DNA of 64,000 nucleotides from Hoplostethus atlanticus (Eukaryota; Chordata; Actinopteri; Trachichthyiformes; Trachichthyidae). The notes under the pieces were generated by a model. That model made no database searches. It was given only the letters and a program-made list of their open reading frames with translations, and was not told where the DNA came from. Both the position numbers and the translations under genes were made by a program. Location of the stretch: assembly GCA_034670405.1 (NCBI GenBank), contig JAXDDX010000035.1, forward strand, positions 3,357,001 through 3,421,000, written 5' to 3'. Shown here piece by piece: positions 1 to 30,500 of this stretch; within the stretch, counting starts at the first letter, position 1, and the number at the start of each line of letters is the position of its first letter.

Positions 1-180
1 CACTGAAATCAAAGGATACTGAGGTGGCGGTACAGCGGTAGGCTGAGGAGCGGTTGGAGCTCCCGGCGGTAAAGACACGGAGGTCAGGGTAGCCCGCAGT
101 TGGCTCGACGGAGAGGGGCCAGTTCCAGGTCCGCTAACTGCGACAGTGGCGGATTTGGGGACCACTTTCGGCAAACTCAT
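1..180 (-). CDS. N-terminal coding segment of an eif4g3-like gene (partial, runs off the left edge)
   Basis: Reading leftwards from an ATG at 180-178, 60 codons are open to the window edge. The product starts MSLPKVVPKSATVAV and is rich in Pro, Ser, Thr and Ala, so it looks like a disordered N-terminus. I do not recognise the sequence itself. The identity rests on synteny: in human 1p36 the gene downstream of ECE1, on the same strand and with its 5' end facing ECE1, is EIF4G3, and its N-terminus is also Pro-rich. The G+C- and CpG-rich stretch behind the ATG fits a promoter and 5' UTR. The exon end is not defined within the window. The open frame is well supported; the gene name is inference. 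It could be another Pro-rich protein. Confidence 0.5.
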   Translation of the reverse strand, partial: MSLPKVVPKSATVAVSGPGTGPSPSSQLRATLTSVSLPPGAPTAPQPTAVPPPQYPLISV

Positions 181-249
181 CTCAAAAAATTAACAAATGA
201 AAACAATACCTTAATAAATACCGATACAAACAATGTCTAGCTTGCATAC

Positions 250-680
250 ATGTAGCAAGCGTTGCAAATTCTTGAAGCAGGCCCCAAATCCCTTTGACGA
301 ACTGGGATAACGAAGCTCGAATAGCAACACAAATGTCTTTTTCATGGAAAGTCGCTATTCGGATCAGCGGTGCTATTCATGGGGACGGTGGGAGGTTTGC
401 CTCCCTTGCCCGTCCGGAACCTCCGCGGATCCGGTTCGGTTCGTTTCTTCAAAGAAATATTGCCGCGATCTTCAGCCTCCTTCAGCAATTTACCTCTTCT
501 TCACAGCAAGTGTGTTTTCTATCATTTTTTCTCACGGAGATGGGAGACTTCGTCAACATGGCGTTGCGGCCGCTTCCAGCAGTCCGGGCAGGACAAATGA
601 TTCGGCAATTCTCGGCCAGTTACGGATGGGCTCGGCTTATCAAAGACAGCTATCAAAAGCACGCCTCATGTTTTCATAAT
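250..680 (-). promoter_or_regulatory. CpG-rich putative promoter/5' UTR of the left-edge gene
   Basis: This stretch has many CpG dinucleotides, for example around 400-450 and 560-620, in a neighbourhood that is otherwise CpG-poor. It lies just upstream of the minus-strand ATG at 180. Plus-strand open frames here have no recognisable protein character and are best explained by base composition. The transcription start cannot be placed by eye. Confidence 0.35.
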
Positions 681-1318
681 GCATCCTAAATACAATGTTA
701 TCAAGATTATTTTGTCCCATTTTCAAGTTTTCAGGATTATTTAAAAAGTGACTATCTTACATTTGTAAGAATGTGCCATTTGCAACGCCTGAAACAAGAA
801 CTCTTAAACAACTTTAAAAAGCCAGCAATATTATTCAGTTGTATATTTTGAATTTAGGTTTTGTGAATATATTTGACTTAAACCCTTTAGTGTGTTGACA
901 GCCTGCAGTCTGCAGCAACATTACTAACATACAACGGTTGGATTAGTGTCTGTTTGACGACATCTAGCGTTCATGTTGCTACTTTGCACATTTTGTATTA
1001 GGTTTACTGAAGGAATAGATAATTGATGTGATCTGAGACGCTGGACTAGCCTAGCCTAGACACACGCCTCTGTACAACACGTGTGTGTGTGTGAGAGAGA
1101 CCATCAAGTTCTACTCATCAATTCAACATATTGGGCACATACAAAGAAGGATGGATGTTTTAAGGTAGGTTTTACTATACAAAATAATTCAGGACAAAAA
1201 TCAGCATGGTACAGATACATCACAGCTTACATGACCAAGTATTGATCTTGAAACGGAACATGTTTGATGCTTGGATTTTTTTTAAAATTCAACTTAATAC
1301 ACCCTTCCTAAATTTCTG
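681..1318. other. Intergenic gap between the left-edge gene and the ece1 3' end
   Basis: This is AT-rich sequence with a short GT run near 1080-1092. I see no exon-like or RNA-like structure in it. Confidence 0.5.
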
Positions 1319-1319
1319 A

Positions 1320-1325
1320 TTTATT
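1320..1325 (-). terminator. Candidate ece1 polyadenylation signal
   Basis: The plus strand reads TTTATT, which is AATAAA on the ece1 strand, about 745 nt beyond the stop codon. It would give a 3' UTR of roughly 0.77 kb. Other variant signals nearer the stop cannot be excluded. Confidence 0.35.
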
Positions 1326-2068
1326 TCAGTCTCGGCAGCAATGTGATGCTGATACATGGCTATTTCAACCTTTTTTGCTTCCAGGTCAAAAACAACTTCA
1401 TCCAATAAAGGATTACGTCAACATATCATTTGTTTATAAAATGTACAGAATGTTAAATTTAATCACATTCTACACAAAATGTTGCTCTAGTCTTTGTTGG
1501 TGTAGAAGATGGAGCAGCATCTGTTAATATCACATGGCTTTGACAATTCCCATATTTGACCCGGATCTTCATCCTTTCAAACTAGAAACCTTCTAGGTCC
1601 TCCTGTTTGCTGTCACACAAAAATCTGTAACCATAGATTAAATAGACAGAGGTGGATACAAGCAGTGAAGAAAAACAACTGAGATATCACTTTCTGTAAC
1701 AAAGAAGCAGTTTACAAAATTTTAATGAGTGCTTCCCCCATTTTGTAGCCATTCGTTTGGTTTCCAGTGTTTAATAAGTCTCCCAATAAACATGAGAATA
1801 CATTTCAGAGTTCAATAAGTTGGGTAAAGCTGCTTGCTAAACCATCAGTCTTTGTGGATGAAGATCAGGTGATCTCATCCTCCATACAAGGCAGGCACAC
1901 TTTGTCCTGATAAGGAACCTGAGAAGCATTAAGTGGTAAAGCAGTTGGGTTTTCAGTGGTTTAGCGTGTTGCCTTCTCCATCCGGGGAGACTTGGTCACC
2001 ATCTCGATCCATTTCCCCAAGGTCCATTTCACCACCACCTGCTGAACAGCCTTCTATGCAGTGAGGCA

Positions 2069-20660
<18,592 letters not shown>

Positions 20661-20663
<3 letters not shown>

Positions 20664-20860
20664 TGTGTCAGAAGGTCCGCCAGTGCCGTGACTCTGGATC
20701 GCTTTCCGGGGGTACAGTCAGTGAGCCTAAGCTTAACCTTCTACTACCAAAACCAGTGGACTTGACTGCGAAGATAGTTCGCATCCTAGTCAAACCTAGA
20801 GAAACCTTTGCCCGCTACACCGGAAATCAGATCGTACATGCGTACACCGAATGGAATACG
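20661..20860 (-). promoter_or_regulatory. ece1: First exon/5' UTR region of ece1 (ECE-1c type)
   Basis: The minus strand reads ...GACACAATG then GTAAGAATATG, so the exon ends directly after the start codon with a good donor. The upstream stretch to roughly 20860 carries several CpGs and is the likely 5' UTR. The transcription start is not resolved. Further GC-rich sequence at 21575-21625 could be an alternative upstream promoter. Confidence 0.6.
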
Positions 20861-20864
20861 CCTA

Positions 20865-23560
20865 TGTTTTAGAAGACAAATCGGTCAATATTAAAAACTA
20901 CGTTACCATAGCGACCACTCTGGTCCACAGATGAAACAAAGTTGTTTTTCTCAAAAACTACTCATCAAAAAAACGTACATTTTATCTGTGGTCGCCAACA
21001 ATACTTTCGTTACGTGTGTAATTTGGTCCAATTAACCTTGCGTGTTTGCTCATGAAAGATACCAGGCCATGTGTTGCAACTTTACCGTCAACGCCAATTG
21101 AGAATTTACTGACGTTACAACACAGCGCTTCGCCATAACGCTTTCCCTAACGCCCTAAAAAACAGGGAAACCTCTCTGCTTCTTCCTGCTTTTTAATTTA
21201 CTATGAAGATGGTTCACTTTCGTTCCAGGCTATAGAAAAACCTTGTCTGCTAGACTGGAACAGCGAGGGCGAACAGCTGTGTACAGTTAGAATCAGTGAA
21301 GAGTCAGCTAGCAGCATAGCTAACTAATGTTAAGTGTATAGAGCAGCTAATTAACGCAATAACCGTTATCAATACGTATTACTGACGTCAGCAAACCAAT
21401 AGGAGCATCTACTAAACATTTTCTTACTAATTTATATACCTGTCTACGTCTCACAATGCCATCAGTGACTTATTAAGACCGTAATCATTATATACTGTTT
21501 AAATCAAAAGCGCCTCTCGCAGAAATAAATATACTGGACAAAATGTGAGACTCTTGTTTAATTTCTCACCAGGTAAAAAGCGGCCTGGCCGGCTCAGCGG
21601 GGTTTGAGCGAAGACGGAAGTACGTGGAAGTGAAACCTCTTGCTCTGCCTTAATAGCTTCGGCTACTGCGCTGTAAATATTGACTTTCCAGACAGGCCAT
21701 TAAATACTTTGACCCGATGGCCGAGTCTGTGTATAATGGACCGGCCTGACTCCAAAAGTCAATGGTTTACTAAAACAACTGCAGTAATTCTTCAGAAAGA
21801 TGCTATACAAATATCACAGTTTAAGTTTAATAAAGTACCTGCCATCTATACCTACTCAGCCGTGCAGCTAGGCTGATATAGGTCAAAAATAGCAATACTA
21901 TAGCAGATTAAAAAATACTAGTACTATAAAGTACTATAAAGTCGCTATAAACTGCTGATTGAGTATCACATAAACACTGTGTTTTCGTTACGGTTGGTTG
22001 GTGAATCCGTACACTTGGAAAATAAAATAGGAAAATATTAAAAGTCAATGAATTATCAGAATCAACCAATAAATAAAAACATATCTATGTTATAGAGCTT
22101 GTTGCAGTAAGATTCAATATATTTTGACCGAGACCCAAAACTAAGGTCCCGCCTTTCAGCTACGACAGTTTATAGCTATGAGGGGCAGACGTTGATCTCG
22201 TTGAGCAGGCTATTGGTCTTACGGTGACATCCAACGGATACAACAATAACTGCAAGTACTTTAAAATAAACTTCATCATCCATGACAGGACATCCTAAAT
22301 TGTCGCTAATGACTGTGACACGTTGATTGTGTTTCATTTCATAAATGATAGAAAATATTGCCCTATACGGCAATAATAAAATTGATATTCTAACTAGACC
22401 ACATCAAAACTTATTGGTCACACTAAAGTCACTGCAGTTGCTTTCATTTGTAACAAGTCATCAGCATTTGCAGGGTAGGATATATATTTTTTAATGTAGT
22501 GTGAAATAGTCAAGCCAGAGGGTCTTGAAAATAGGAGGCAGACTCAGGACAACTTCTTGAATGGAAAAATGGTGATCATTTATTTACAGGTGCAGGTGAG
22601 TAAACGTGTAAACGCAAGAAAATAAAATCAACTCAGAGTAGACAAAAAGAAAAAAAACATCTTTAACAAAGTAAAGGTACCGCTACAGAAGGTCACGTGT
22701 TCACAGCAACACTGCCTTAGTTGACCACCCTCCTGATGCAGAATCATTCTGAGCTTTTATAGTGGTGTCCATTACACATCCACCTCCCCTGAGCAACCTA
22801 TCCTTGGTACAGGGTGGAACCCAATTTCCCCATGGCCACAGATTAACACTATCATATACATCAGTCACTAATAATTGTTCTTCTCACAATAATATTCCAA
22901 CTCCTGGTAAAATATCAGGATAACTACATACATACATCCATTGCGACAATTGACAATTATTACAAACACAATCACCCCGAGACTTGGTATTGCTTGTGAT
23001 GTTATCAAACCAGTATAGACAGGAACTATCAGAGGCCTCATCCCCCACAATGCTCTCGCACCTGGTGAGTGTACTGTTTGACAGAATGTAACAGTGGATT
23101 GAGAGGTTTTGTATAAATGTAACTGATGAAAACAATAAAGGAAACTAAATCGGTATGTTTGATGTCTTTTTTAACCCCAAGTTAAGTAGAAATGCTGATG
23201 GAAGATGTAACTGATAGTAACGCTAAACACAAACAAACCAGGGATAGTACGTGTAATAAGTTAGAGTGTAGCGATGAGTAATTAAGGTACTAAGTAGGCT
23301 ACTTAAGGAGGTAATAAAACAAAACAAGCAGAATGATATTCCTATGTGTGTCTAACAATGTTCCATAGTGGAGACATACAGTGACAAGTGGCATACCTTC
23401 AGCCCACCTTATCACACATAGTTAGTTACAAGTTATTTGCATACTTTACATAGTATACACTAATTGTATATTATATTTATTTAAATTTTATTAATTAAAA
23501 AAACATACAAATGTATTTTTTTACTTCAAATGGGCGAGCGAATGATAGAGCACGGCATTT
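20865..23560. other. Intergenic region between divergent ece1 and alpl
   Basis: The two genes are transcribed away from each other from this roughly 3-kb interval, so it should hold both promoters. The ece1-proximal part up to 21640 is richer in CpG. The middle (21880-23450) is AT-rich. I recognise no exon or RNA gene in it. Confidence 0.5.
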
Positions 23561-23612
23561 ATTTATTTATTCATTCATTCGTTTGTTTGTTTATCTATCT
23601 AGTTAGTTAAGT
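23558..23612. repeat. Tetranucleotide-rich low-complexity stretch
   Basis: Consecutive short runs of TTTA, TTCA, TTTG, ATCT and AGTT units lie about 190 bp upstream of the alpl TATA box. Confidence 0.7.
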
Positions 23613-23802
23613 ATGGCTCTATTCTTTGCTCACCCATTTTAAGTAATGCATGGGTCGACAGACAGGCGGAGCTCACGATCCGTCTGTTCCCTTAATAGTT
23701 GCATGGCATCTTTATTTCAAAGGGTTTTTTTTCTCTCGGCACCGTGGGATACAGACCGTTATTCCCAGCCCCCCCGGAGCCACAGTCGGACAACAGTGGT
23801 CT

Positions 23803-23809
23803 TATAAAA
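23803..23809 (+). promoter_or_regulatory. alpl: TATA box of the alpl first exon
   Basis: TATAAAA lies about 30 bp before an expected start near 23834, and a strong splice donor (CATGAG then GTAAGT) follows at 23908/23909. The combination of TATA box, short exon and consensus donor supports a promoter and noncoding exon 1 of about 75 nt. Mammalian ALPL also begins with a noncoding exon. The assignment to alpl is inferred from strand and position. Confidence 0.6.
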
Positions 23810-25110
23810 CGGACTGGCAAAGGAGAGACAAGGATACACATTAGTGAAGGAGTGGATTTGAAAGGACCTCACTTATTGATGCAGATTTCCACCGCAACGT
23901 CACATGAGGTAAGTAAAACCACTTTAAACTTTTCCACATAAGAGGGCTGCCTTTGTAGACGCATTGTCGACCAGGCAGCGCGTGGTGTCCCCTCACAATT
24001 TGTCATGAAACAGGTCGCACACAGGGGTTGCACTACACTGTTGAATCATATTCGTCTCAGCGTTTCTTCTGTTATCCCTGCGAGTTTAGTTTTGTTCTAA
24101 AATCATTAACTTTAATTTATTTTTTCCATTTCAAAATCACGAGAGAGGAGATTTCCAGTCAACTGTTGTACCAAGACCAACACGTTTTCATCCATCCAAT
24201 GTCTCTTGATGGTAGTTGGTAGTTGTATAGAAACCACTTGACCGCCACTAAATGGAAACTGTTTAGTCCGTTTCAAGGGACAGAAACTTTCCAGACACAC
24301 AGGCCAGTGGTTCCTATGGAAAAACCTTTAGGCCGCCACAAGCCATGGAATCAATAATGAAAAGGTGATAGATACATCACTCTGCAGTGCACAGTCATAC
24401 ACTGGAGCAAAGCTGGAGAATATTCACTTTAACATTGCATAACATTTTTATTATATCCCATTGTTGATAACAAATGGTATAACCAAATTTGCTACCTTCT
24501 ATTATTTCACTAATATTTATTTATACTGTGTCAGAAAAAGAGATGTTAAATTGAATAGATCAGTAAGCCATGACATGAGGAAAATGTCACTGTGTGGTTT
24601 ATGTGTTAACTAATGTGTGCGTAACTGGTGGATCAGGCAGCTTGGTGTGAGACGCAAACCAAGTTGCCTATTTAGAATTGGCAATAGGATCTGGTGTCCT
24701 TCCCAACGACAGTGAACAGAAATTAAGTTTTTCTGCCATTAGGGCAAAACATTCTTGGCTATCCCAAAACCACGCACAGCACTCATCTGCTTTAAGTTTT
24801 GTGGAAATGAAGCAGTGAGAGAGTTTTGGCAGAATGTTTTGGAGTTCAGCCTCCGTCCTTATACAGGAGCCTCTACCAGAGAGCCTTGCGCTTCCTAGCA
24901 TTATAAACACCTAATCCATCCACTCAAGCAGCTAGTACATGCCAGAGGGTCACAGTTAAGTGCCTGTGTGTAAGTAACTAAGTAACTTGGCAGACACCTG
25001 CTGGAGGCTTCTCTGGGAGCTGCGGGGTGAAGCTATTGGCGTTGGAAAATTCTCCCTGTCTGACACAAGTTGGGCTTCAGACTAGGACTCCCTTGATGCT
25101 AAGTGACACC

Positions 25111-25248
25111 ATGGGCGATGACGGATTGCATGTGATACTGACTTCCGTCCTCTGTGGCATGCTACTGGTGGTTGTGCTGGCACTGCTATGTTTCTTCGTC
25201 TGCAGACTGGCTGGTGCACTGCCTCTGGGCGGACCTATGCACTTCTGA
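25111..25248 (+). CDS. Possible 45-aa single-pass membrane micropeptide (or alpl upstream ORF)
   Basis: The ATG lies in an excellent initiation context (GACACCATGG). The 45-codon frame starts MGDDGLHVIL, has one strongly hydrophobic segment (about residues 8-31) and ends with TGA at 25246-25248. The same frame is open upstream to another ATG at 25027. A plausible donor follows (CATCTGAG then GTATGG, about 25282/25283), so it may lie on an alternative first exon of alpl spliced to the acceptor at 27444. I recognise no homologue. It may be a real short protein, a regulatory uORF, or chance. Confidence 0.3.
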   Translation: MGDDGLHVILTSVLCGMLLVVVLALLCFFVCRLAGALPLGGPMHF

Positions 25249-26502
25249 GACCACTAACTATCGCTGGCCCACTGCATCTGAGGTATGGTAAAAGCGCCAT
25301 GTTTCTGGCTTGTCATCTTTATGGAATATTCTACCTCTTTTTTTCTCCTATATTTACTTGTGCCTGGTAGGTGAAGGAAGGGTTTAGACTTGCCTGTTTC
25401 TTACCAAGCCAGAGGATTTGGCACAGTCGCCAATCAGAGTAAGCTTTTGGAGGTGTTGATGAGGTTATCCTTGGAGTTTCACATTTTAAATCAGTGGAGA
25501 TGGAGAGTAAAGCTTTTGTGTATGTAAATGTCATCAGTATGAGGCATGATTGTGAACATTAAATTGTGCTGCTGTTTACATGTACTACTTTAAGCGTTAC
25601 AAGGTCTACACAATGAATAACAAAGAGTAAATTCACAGTATACTGCTACAATTTCCAAATTGCAAGAGGCTGCAAATTTTTCTCGGAGGGAAAGGTTAAC
25701 AAGGTCTTCTGCTGTTTTGCAGAATCCCTGGCCTACAAATCAAGTTGCACATCGGGGGAAGACCTTTCACTGTATTCAAACAGAACACCTCACATGTATC
25801 CCAATTCATATGACAAGCTCAGTACGCGACAAAAAACAATTTCAATATGAGTCTTTGTCAATATTGTACAGACATGAGATTTATGTGCTAAAAGTATTAG
25901 TATTCCAGAGGCCCAGTTGAGAAGAAAAAAAATTCGGGTGTGTCCAGTTAATCATTTGGTGTTAATCGGCTTTGTTATGGCTATTAAACCTCTCAGTGCT
26001 ATGGCACTCAATCCCATTAAAGCGACCTTGACTATAAGCACAGGGAAGAGAGGAGGAGGGTGTGGATAATTACAGATGAAAGCCTGACTGGGCAGAACCC
26101 ATAAGGGCCCCTGTTGTGACTACTTACATTCACAGCAAGGTGTGCAGCTCAACTTTACCAAGCCTTTTCTTTCTGTTGCAAAGCCCGATGACGTGCAGAA
26201 GGAGCTACTTTAGAATAAGACATGGTTCAACACAAAGAAATATCTTTCTTTTACAGCTTTGATGACATGAAACCTGACTGTTACTTGGATTCTTGTACTT
26301 TTCTGTTGGCATTGTGTTTGCCTCCCTAGTCCCTACATGGCCTTTATCTTGCCTGTTGCTTTATTTGGAAAACCTATATGAGGGAAGGGAAGCAGCAATA
26401 GTCCCAGTCATGTCCCCTCAACACCAATGTTGAGATCGCACTGAGCAAGTAACAGCTCCCAGTGGCCAACAGCACAAGACTGTGGCACTACTGGCTACGT
26501 CC

Positions 26503-27299
26503 GTTTTGGCCTTCCGTCCACACTACGCCGGTGTTTTCGACCGCCGAAAACGGAGACTTTCGAAAATGATGACGTCACTTGATCCAGGCGTGAGTGGCTG
26601 AGTGGCTGAGTGGTCTGCACATGACCATGGAAGAAAGTATACATTTTTGGTGGTTTAGTGTGGACGATGAGCTTTTCGAAAACGCTGGACCTGTTTTCAA
26701 ATATAAACGGCCTAGTTTATTTTGTACATAATCTAAAATGAATAGTGTTTACATAGCACTATAAACACCACGGGCTACAGGCAGTTATGGCACAAGATTT
26801 GGCTCATCAGGGCACACTGGCATGTGACAGGAGGAGCAAACATTTGCTACCTACCTGTCTACCCACTTTTTTCGATTAGATTTTCCAGACGAGCGTTGGA
26901 CGTCCACAGCAGCAGGTGGAGTTTTCCTCACTCCCATCATTGCTGCTCGGATTGGGGCTTGGAGCGTGGCAGTATCAACTCTCCTCTTCATGTGTGGCAT
27001 GACCAGTGCATGCCCCAGCTGTCTCAAGTTGATCCGGCAGGGAAGTTCCCCATCCAGATGATGAAGGCAGCGATGGCAGCAACATCCACCATATTCATGA
27101 ACAGCACCATCGGCCATCTGTTTATTTTTCTTCTGTATTCTTCTGTACTCTATTTTCGAAAGTCTCCGTTTTCGCCACCCACACTACAACGGGGGGCCTG
27201 CGTTTTCTAATTTTTTCACTTGGGAGAGTGTTTTCAGAAAGCTCCATTTTGGGGGGGGGGCGTAAAAACGCTGCCCTAGTGTGGACAGGAGGCCAAAAC
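26503..27299. mobile_element. DNA transposon with terminal inverted repeats in alpl intron 1
   Basis: The left end GTTTTGGCCTTCCGTCCACA is mirrored at the right by TGTGGACAGGAGGCCAAAAC. A further internal inverted pair, ACGGAGACTTTCGAAAA near 26550 and CGAAAGTCTCCGTTTTCG near 27157, confirms a palindromic TIR design. The interior has no intact transposase. I cannot assign the superfamily or define the target duplication. Confidence 0.6.
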
Positions 27300-27535
27300 A
27301 AGTATGCGTTTTCAAATTTAAATGGCTTAGTGTGTGAGTAGCCTCAGTCATCCAAATCATCCATGGGTAAATAAAGGTCTGTCAGAGTCAGTGTGACAAG
27401 ATGACACAGACTTGATTACTAGTATGTCCTCTTTTCTTTCCCAGCTGTGAGACGACTGCACACAGGCTCCTTCAGCTTTTCAAAGTGGCATGTTATGAAC
27501 GTCTAGAGTAACACGTCAGCCATAGAGACGACAAC

Positions 27536-30500
27536 ATGAAGGTGACAGCCCTGCTCATCATTTGCTCCTGTCTGAGTCTGGGAAGCACGAGGAAGCCACA
27601 ATTCCCTGGTGAGTTACATTGCTGTTAGTCAGTTGCCGCAACAAAAACAACAATTGCCAAGGTGTCTTTAATCCACCAACAGATGTCCATGACACATTGG
27701 AGACTTTTTGGAACCCCTTTAGGAAGTTTCATTTTATCTGAATGGATATCCTGTTTTGTAAAGTGTCGGATATTTCTTACCACTGTAATCAGTTTGGTGG
27801 TGCCACTAAAAATGACAGGAATTGATTCTTATAATACATAGATAGAATAGAAACAACAAGAAGTGAACCTGAACAACAGTTGAAAATACGGATTCTTAGT
27901 ATGTGAAACTTGATTCCTCTCCTCAAGATTAGGCTCCATCTTATTGTAACATGATAAACGTGTGTGGCATGGTGGGTGTACATGTGATTTTGAAAATAAG
28001 ATGTGATGTGGAGATGTCAGTTCTCTTGGTTCAAAGAGTTCAAGAGTACAAATCCATTATTCCTTAACTTTGCCGTTTGACACACTTGGAATGGAAAACT
28101 GTGGGTTAATGCATAATCTGAAGAATTCCTCTGACTCAAATTCTACATTTGTTTACAGGCAAATTGCATCTGTTCACTCCTGTAACTATTCAAAGCTAAC
28201 CAGACTTCTCTAATGTGATACCCAGAGCAAGAGAAAGATCCCAAGTTTTGGAACGCGTGGGCCCAGCGGACCCTGAAAAATGCTCTGACACTTCAGAATC
28301 TCAATAAAAACAAAGCAAAGAACCTCATCCTTTTCCTTGGAGATGGTACGCAATCATATAACACAACAAGTTTTTTCAGTTCTGATATCTGTGACATGAA
28401 ATGATGAAATGACCTTTGACACTGCATAAAATGGTTGTAATCTTGGAGAGTGATTTGATTTTCAATAACCTCGTCACTAAAGAGCGTATCATCAATACAG
28501 AGCCTTGACCACACTTTGCCCCTTTGACATTTTTGGTGGACGAGATTAAGGATGGGCAACTCAATTTCATTTAAAATGAAACTAGATTATACTGGATTGA
28601 TGTAATCCGGCGGAAGATCACTGAGCTGATTCAAATATTTCAAAAACAGGAGCTGAATTAGATTAGATTAGATTCAACTGAGACAACAACAAATTCAGTT
28701 TGGCATCTAACAAGATGGCAGCAAAGTGCAGAGTATTTACATAGTGGTAAGATACATTTTATTAAATAAACAGTAAGGTGCACCGTGGTGCCAAGTTCAG
28801 CAAGGTGACAGCTGAGGGGAAGAAGCTGTTCCTGAGCCTGCTGGTCCTGGAACGGAGGGACCTGTAGTGGTAGACGTTCACCAGAATCTGAGGAGACAGG
28901 TGGACTTTCTTCCGTCTCCTCAGGAAGAAGAGACGCTGGTGAGCCTTCTTGACCAGGGTCGAGGTGTTGAAGGGCCAAAGAGAGGTCCTCAGAGATGTGG
29001 ACGCCCAGGAACTTAAAGCTGGCGACATGCTCAACCTCCGTCCCGTTGATGCGTATGGGGGTGTGTGTGCCGGCTTTGGACTTCCTGAAGTCCACAATGA
29101 GCTCCTTGGTCTTTTTGGTGTTGAGGGGAATGAATAGTTGAAAACAAACCATGCTGCCACCAGATCAGCGAGCTTCTGTTTGTGCTCTGTGTACTATGTG
29201 TACAAAATGACATTGTTGCACAGCACTGCATACAAGGTCATGTTACCGTAGTTAGAGAATAGCAAACTTTTCAAAAAGGTTTTGAGTTACTCGCCAATGT
29301 TTTCCCTACAAATGTGTCCCTACATTTCCTACTGCGTTTATGAGAGGGAAATACAAAAAAAGGTTTATAAAGTAACATGGCTCAGTCACATAATAACCAT
29401 GCCAGACCGGAGTCAAAAGATGCTCAGCGTTCCTTCCTATGTGGAGTATCAGTTGGCTGGGGATAATCTTATCATGACAAATAAATACATTTGCTTGCAT
29501 ACTTTCCTGTGATTGTCTTAATTTTCAGGACACTTATTGTATTTGTCCTTATGGCGACTTCCACATATCTGACACAGCGGGCTAAAAGAAACCCAAGCCA
29601 CTAAAAAATAGTGGAAAATACTAGTGACTCAGGTCTGACCCATGCTAGTTAAAGAATAGGAAACTACATAGGACCTTTTTGAACTCAGTTAATAACTAAC
29701 AGAGTATTACAGAAGCGCATCCATGATGTCAGTCAGCGTGAGAGTGTGGTTACCCAGTTGCTCAGTTAGGACTAGATTAGCATGTACAGCAGTCATCCCA
29801 TTGTGAAGTGCAAAAGCAGACAACAGTCTTGCCATACAAAATGAGGACAGCAGCACAACGAAACAAATTGAACGCATAGAGTTAATGTATGAGATGGGCA
29901 GATTCTGTTTCCCCCCCCTGAGGGAAAACACATGGAGCCGATCCTAACAGCAGACCTGCTTTTGTTGTTTAGGGATGGGCATTCCCACGGTGACGGCTGC
30001 ACGAATACTGAAGGGGCAGCTGAGCGGACAGAGTGGGGAGGAGAGCCTGCTGGAGATGGACAAGTTCCCTTTTGTCGCTTTGTCCAAGGTCTGACTTGGT
30101 GTTATACGGTACAGGCTAGCACAATGTATTGATCCGGCTGTGGCCGTTAATGGCTTCCTGACTTTCCTGACCGGGTCTGTGACTGTAAACAAGGTCATAT
30201 ACATCATACTGGTGGAGTATTGTGTTCCAGATTTGATAAAAAGCCAGCCAGACATCATGGTGTAATTTGGCGTGTTTATGCCTCAGGCACCCAGAACATA
30301 CTTTACAATGAGTGGCTACTGTTTCATGCAGCTGTGGCTTTATTACATATAACAATCATTTGGCAAAATATAACACATTTTGACATATTCTATTTTATGA
30401 ATAGCACCAATAGTTATACATTATCACACAAACATGCCATCACAAGCCACAAGTAACAACGCCATTTTGAATGTTCCTGACGCGTCACTGGCCTGTATCT

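Noticed and set aside
294..689. Overlapping plus-strand open frames up to 131 codons
   Set aside because: Base-composition effect of the CpG-rich promoter region of the minus-strand gene.
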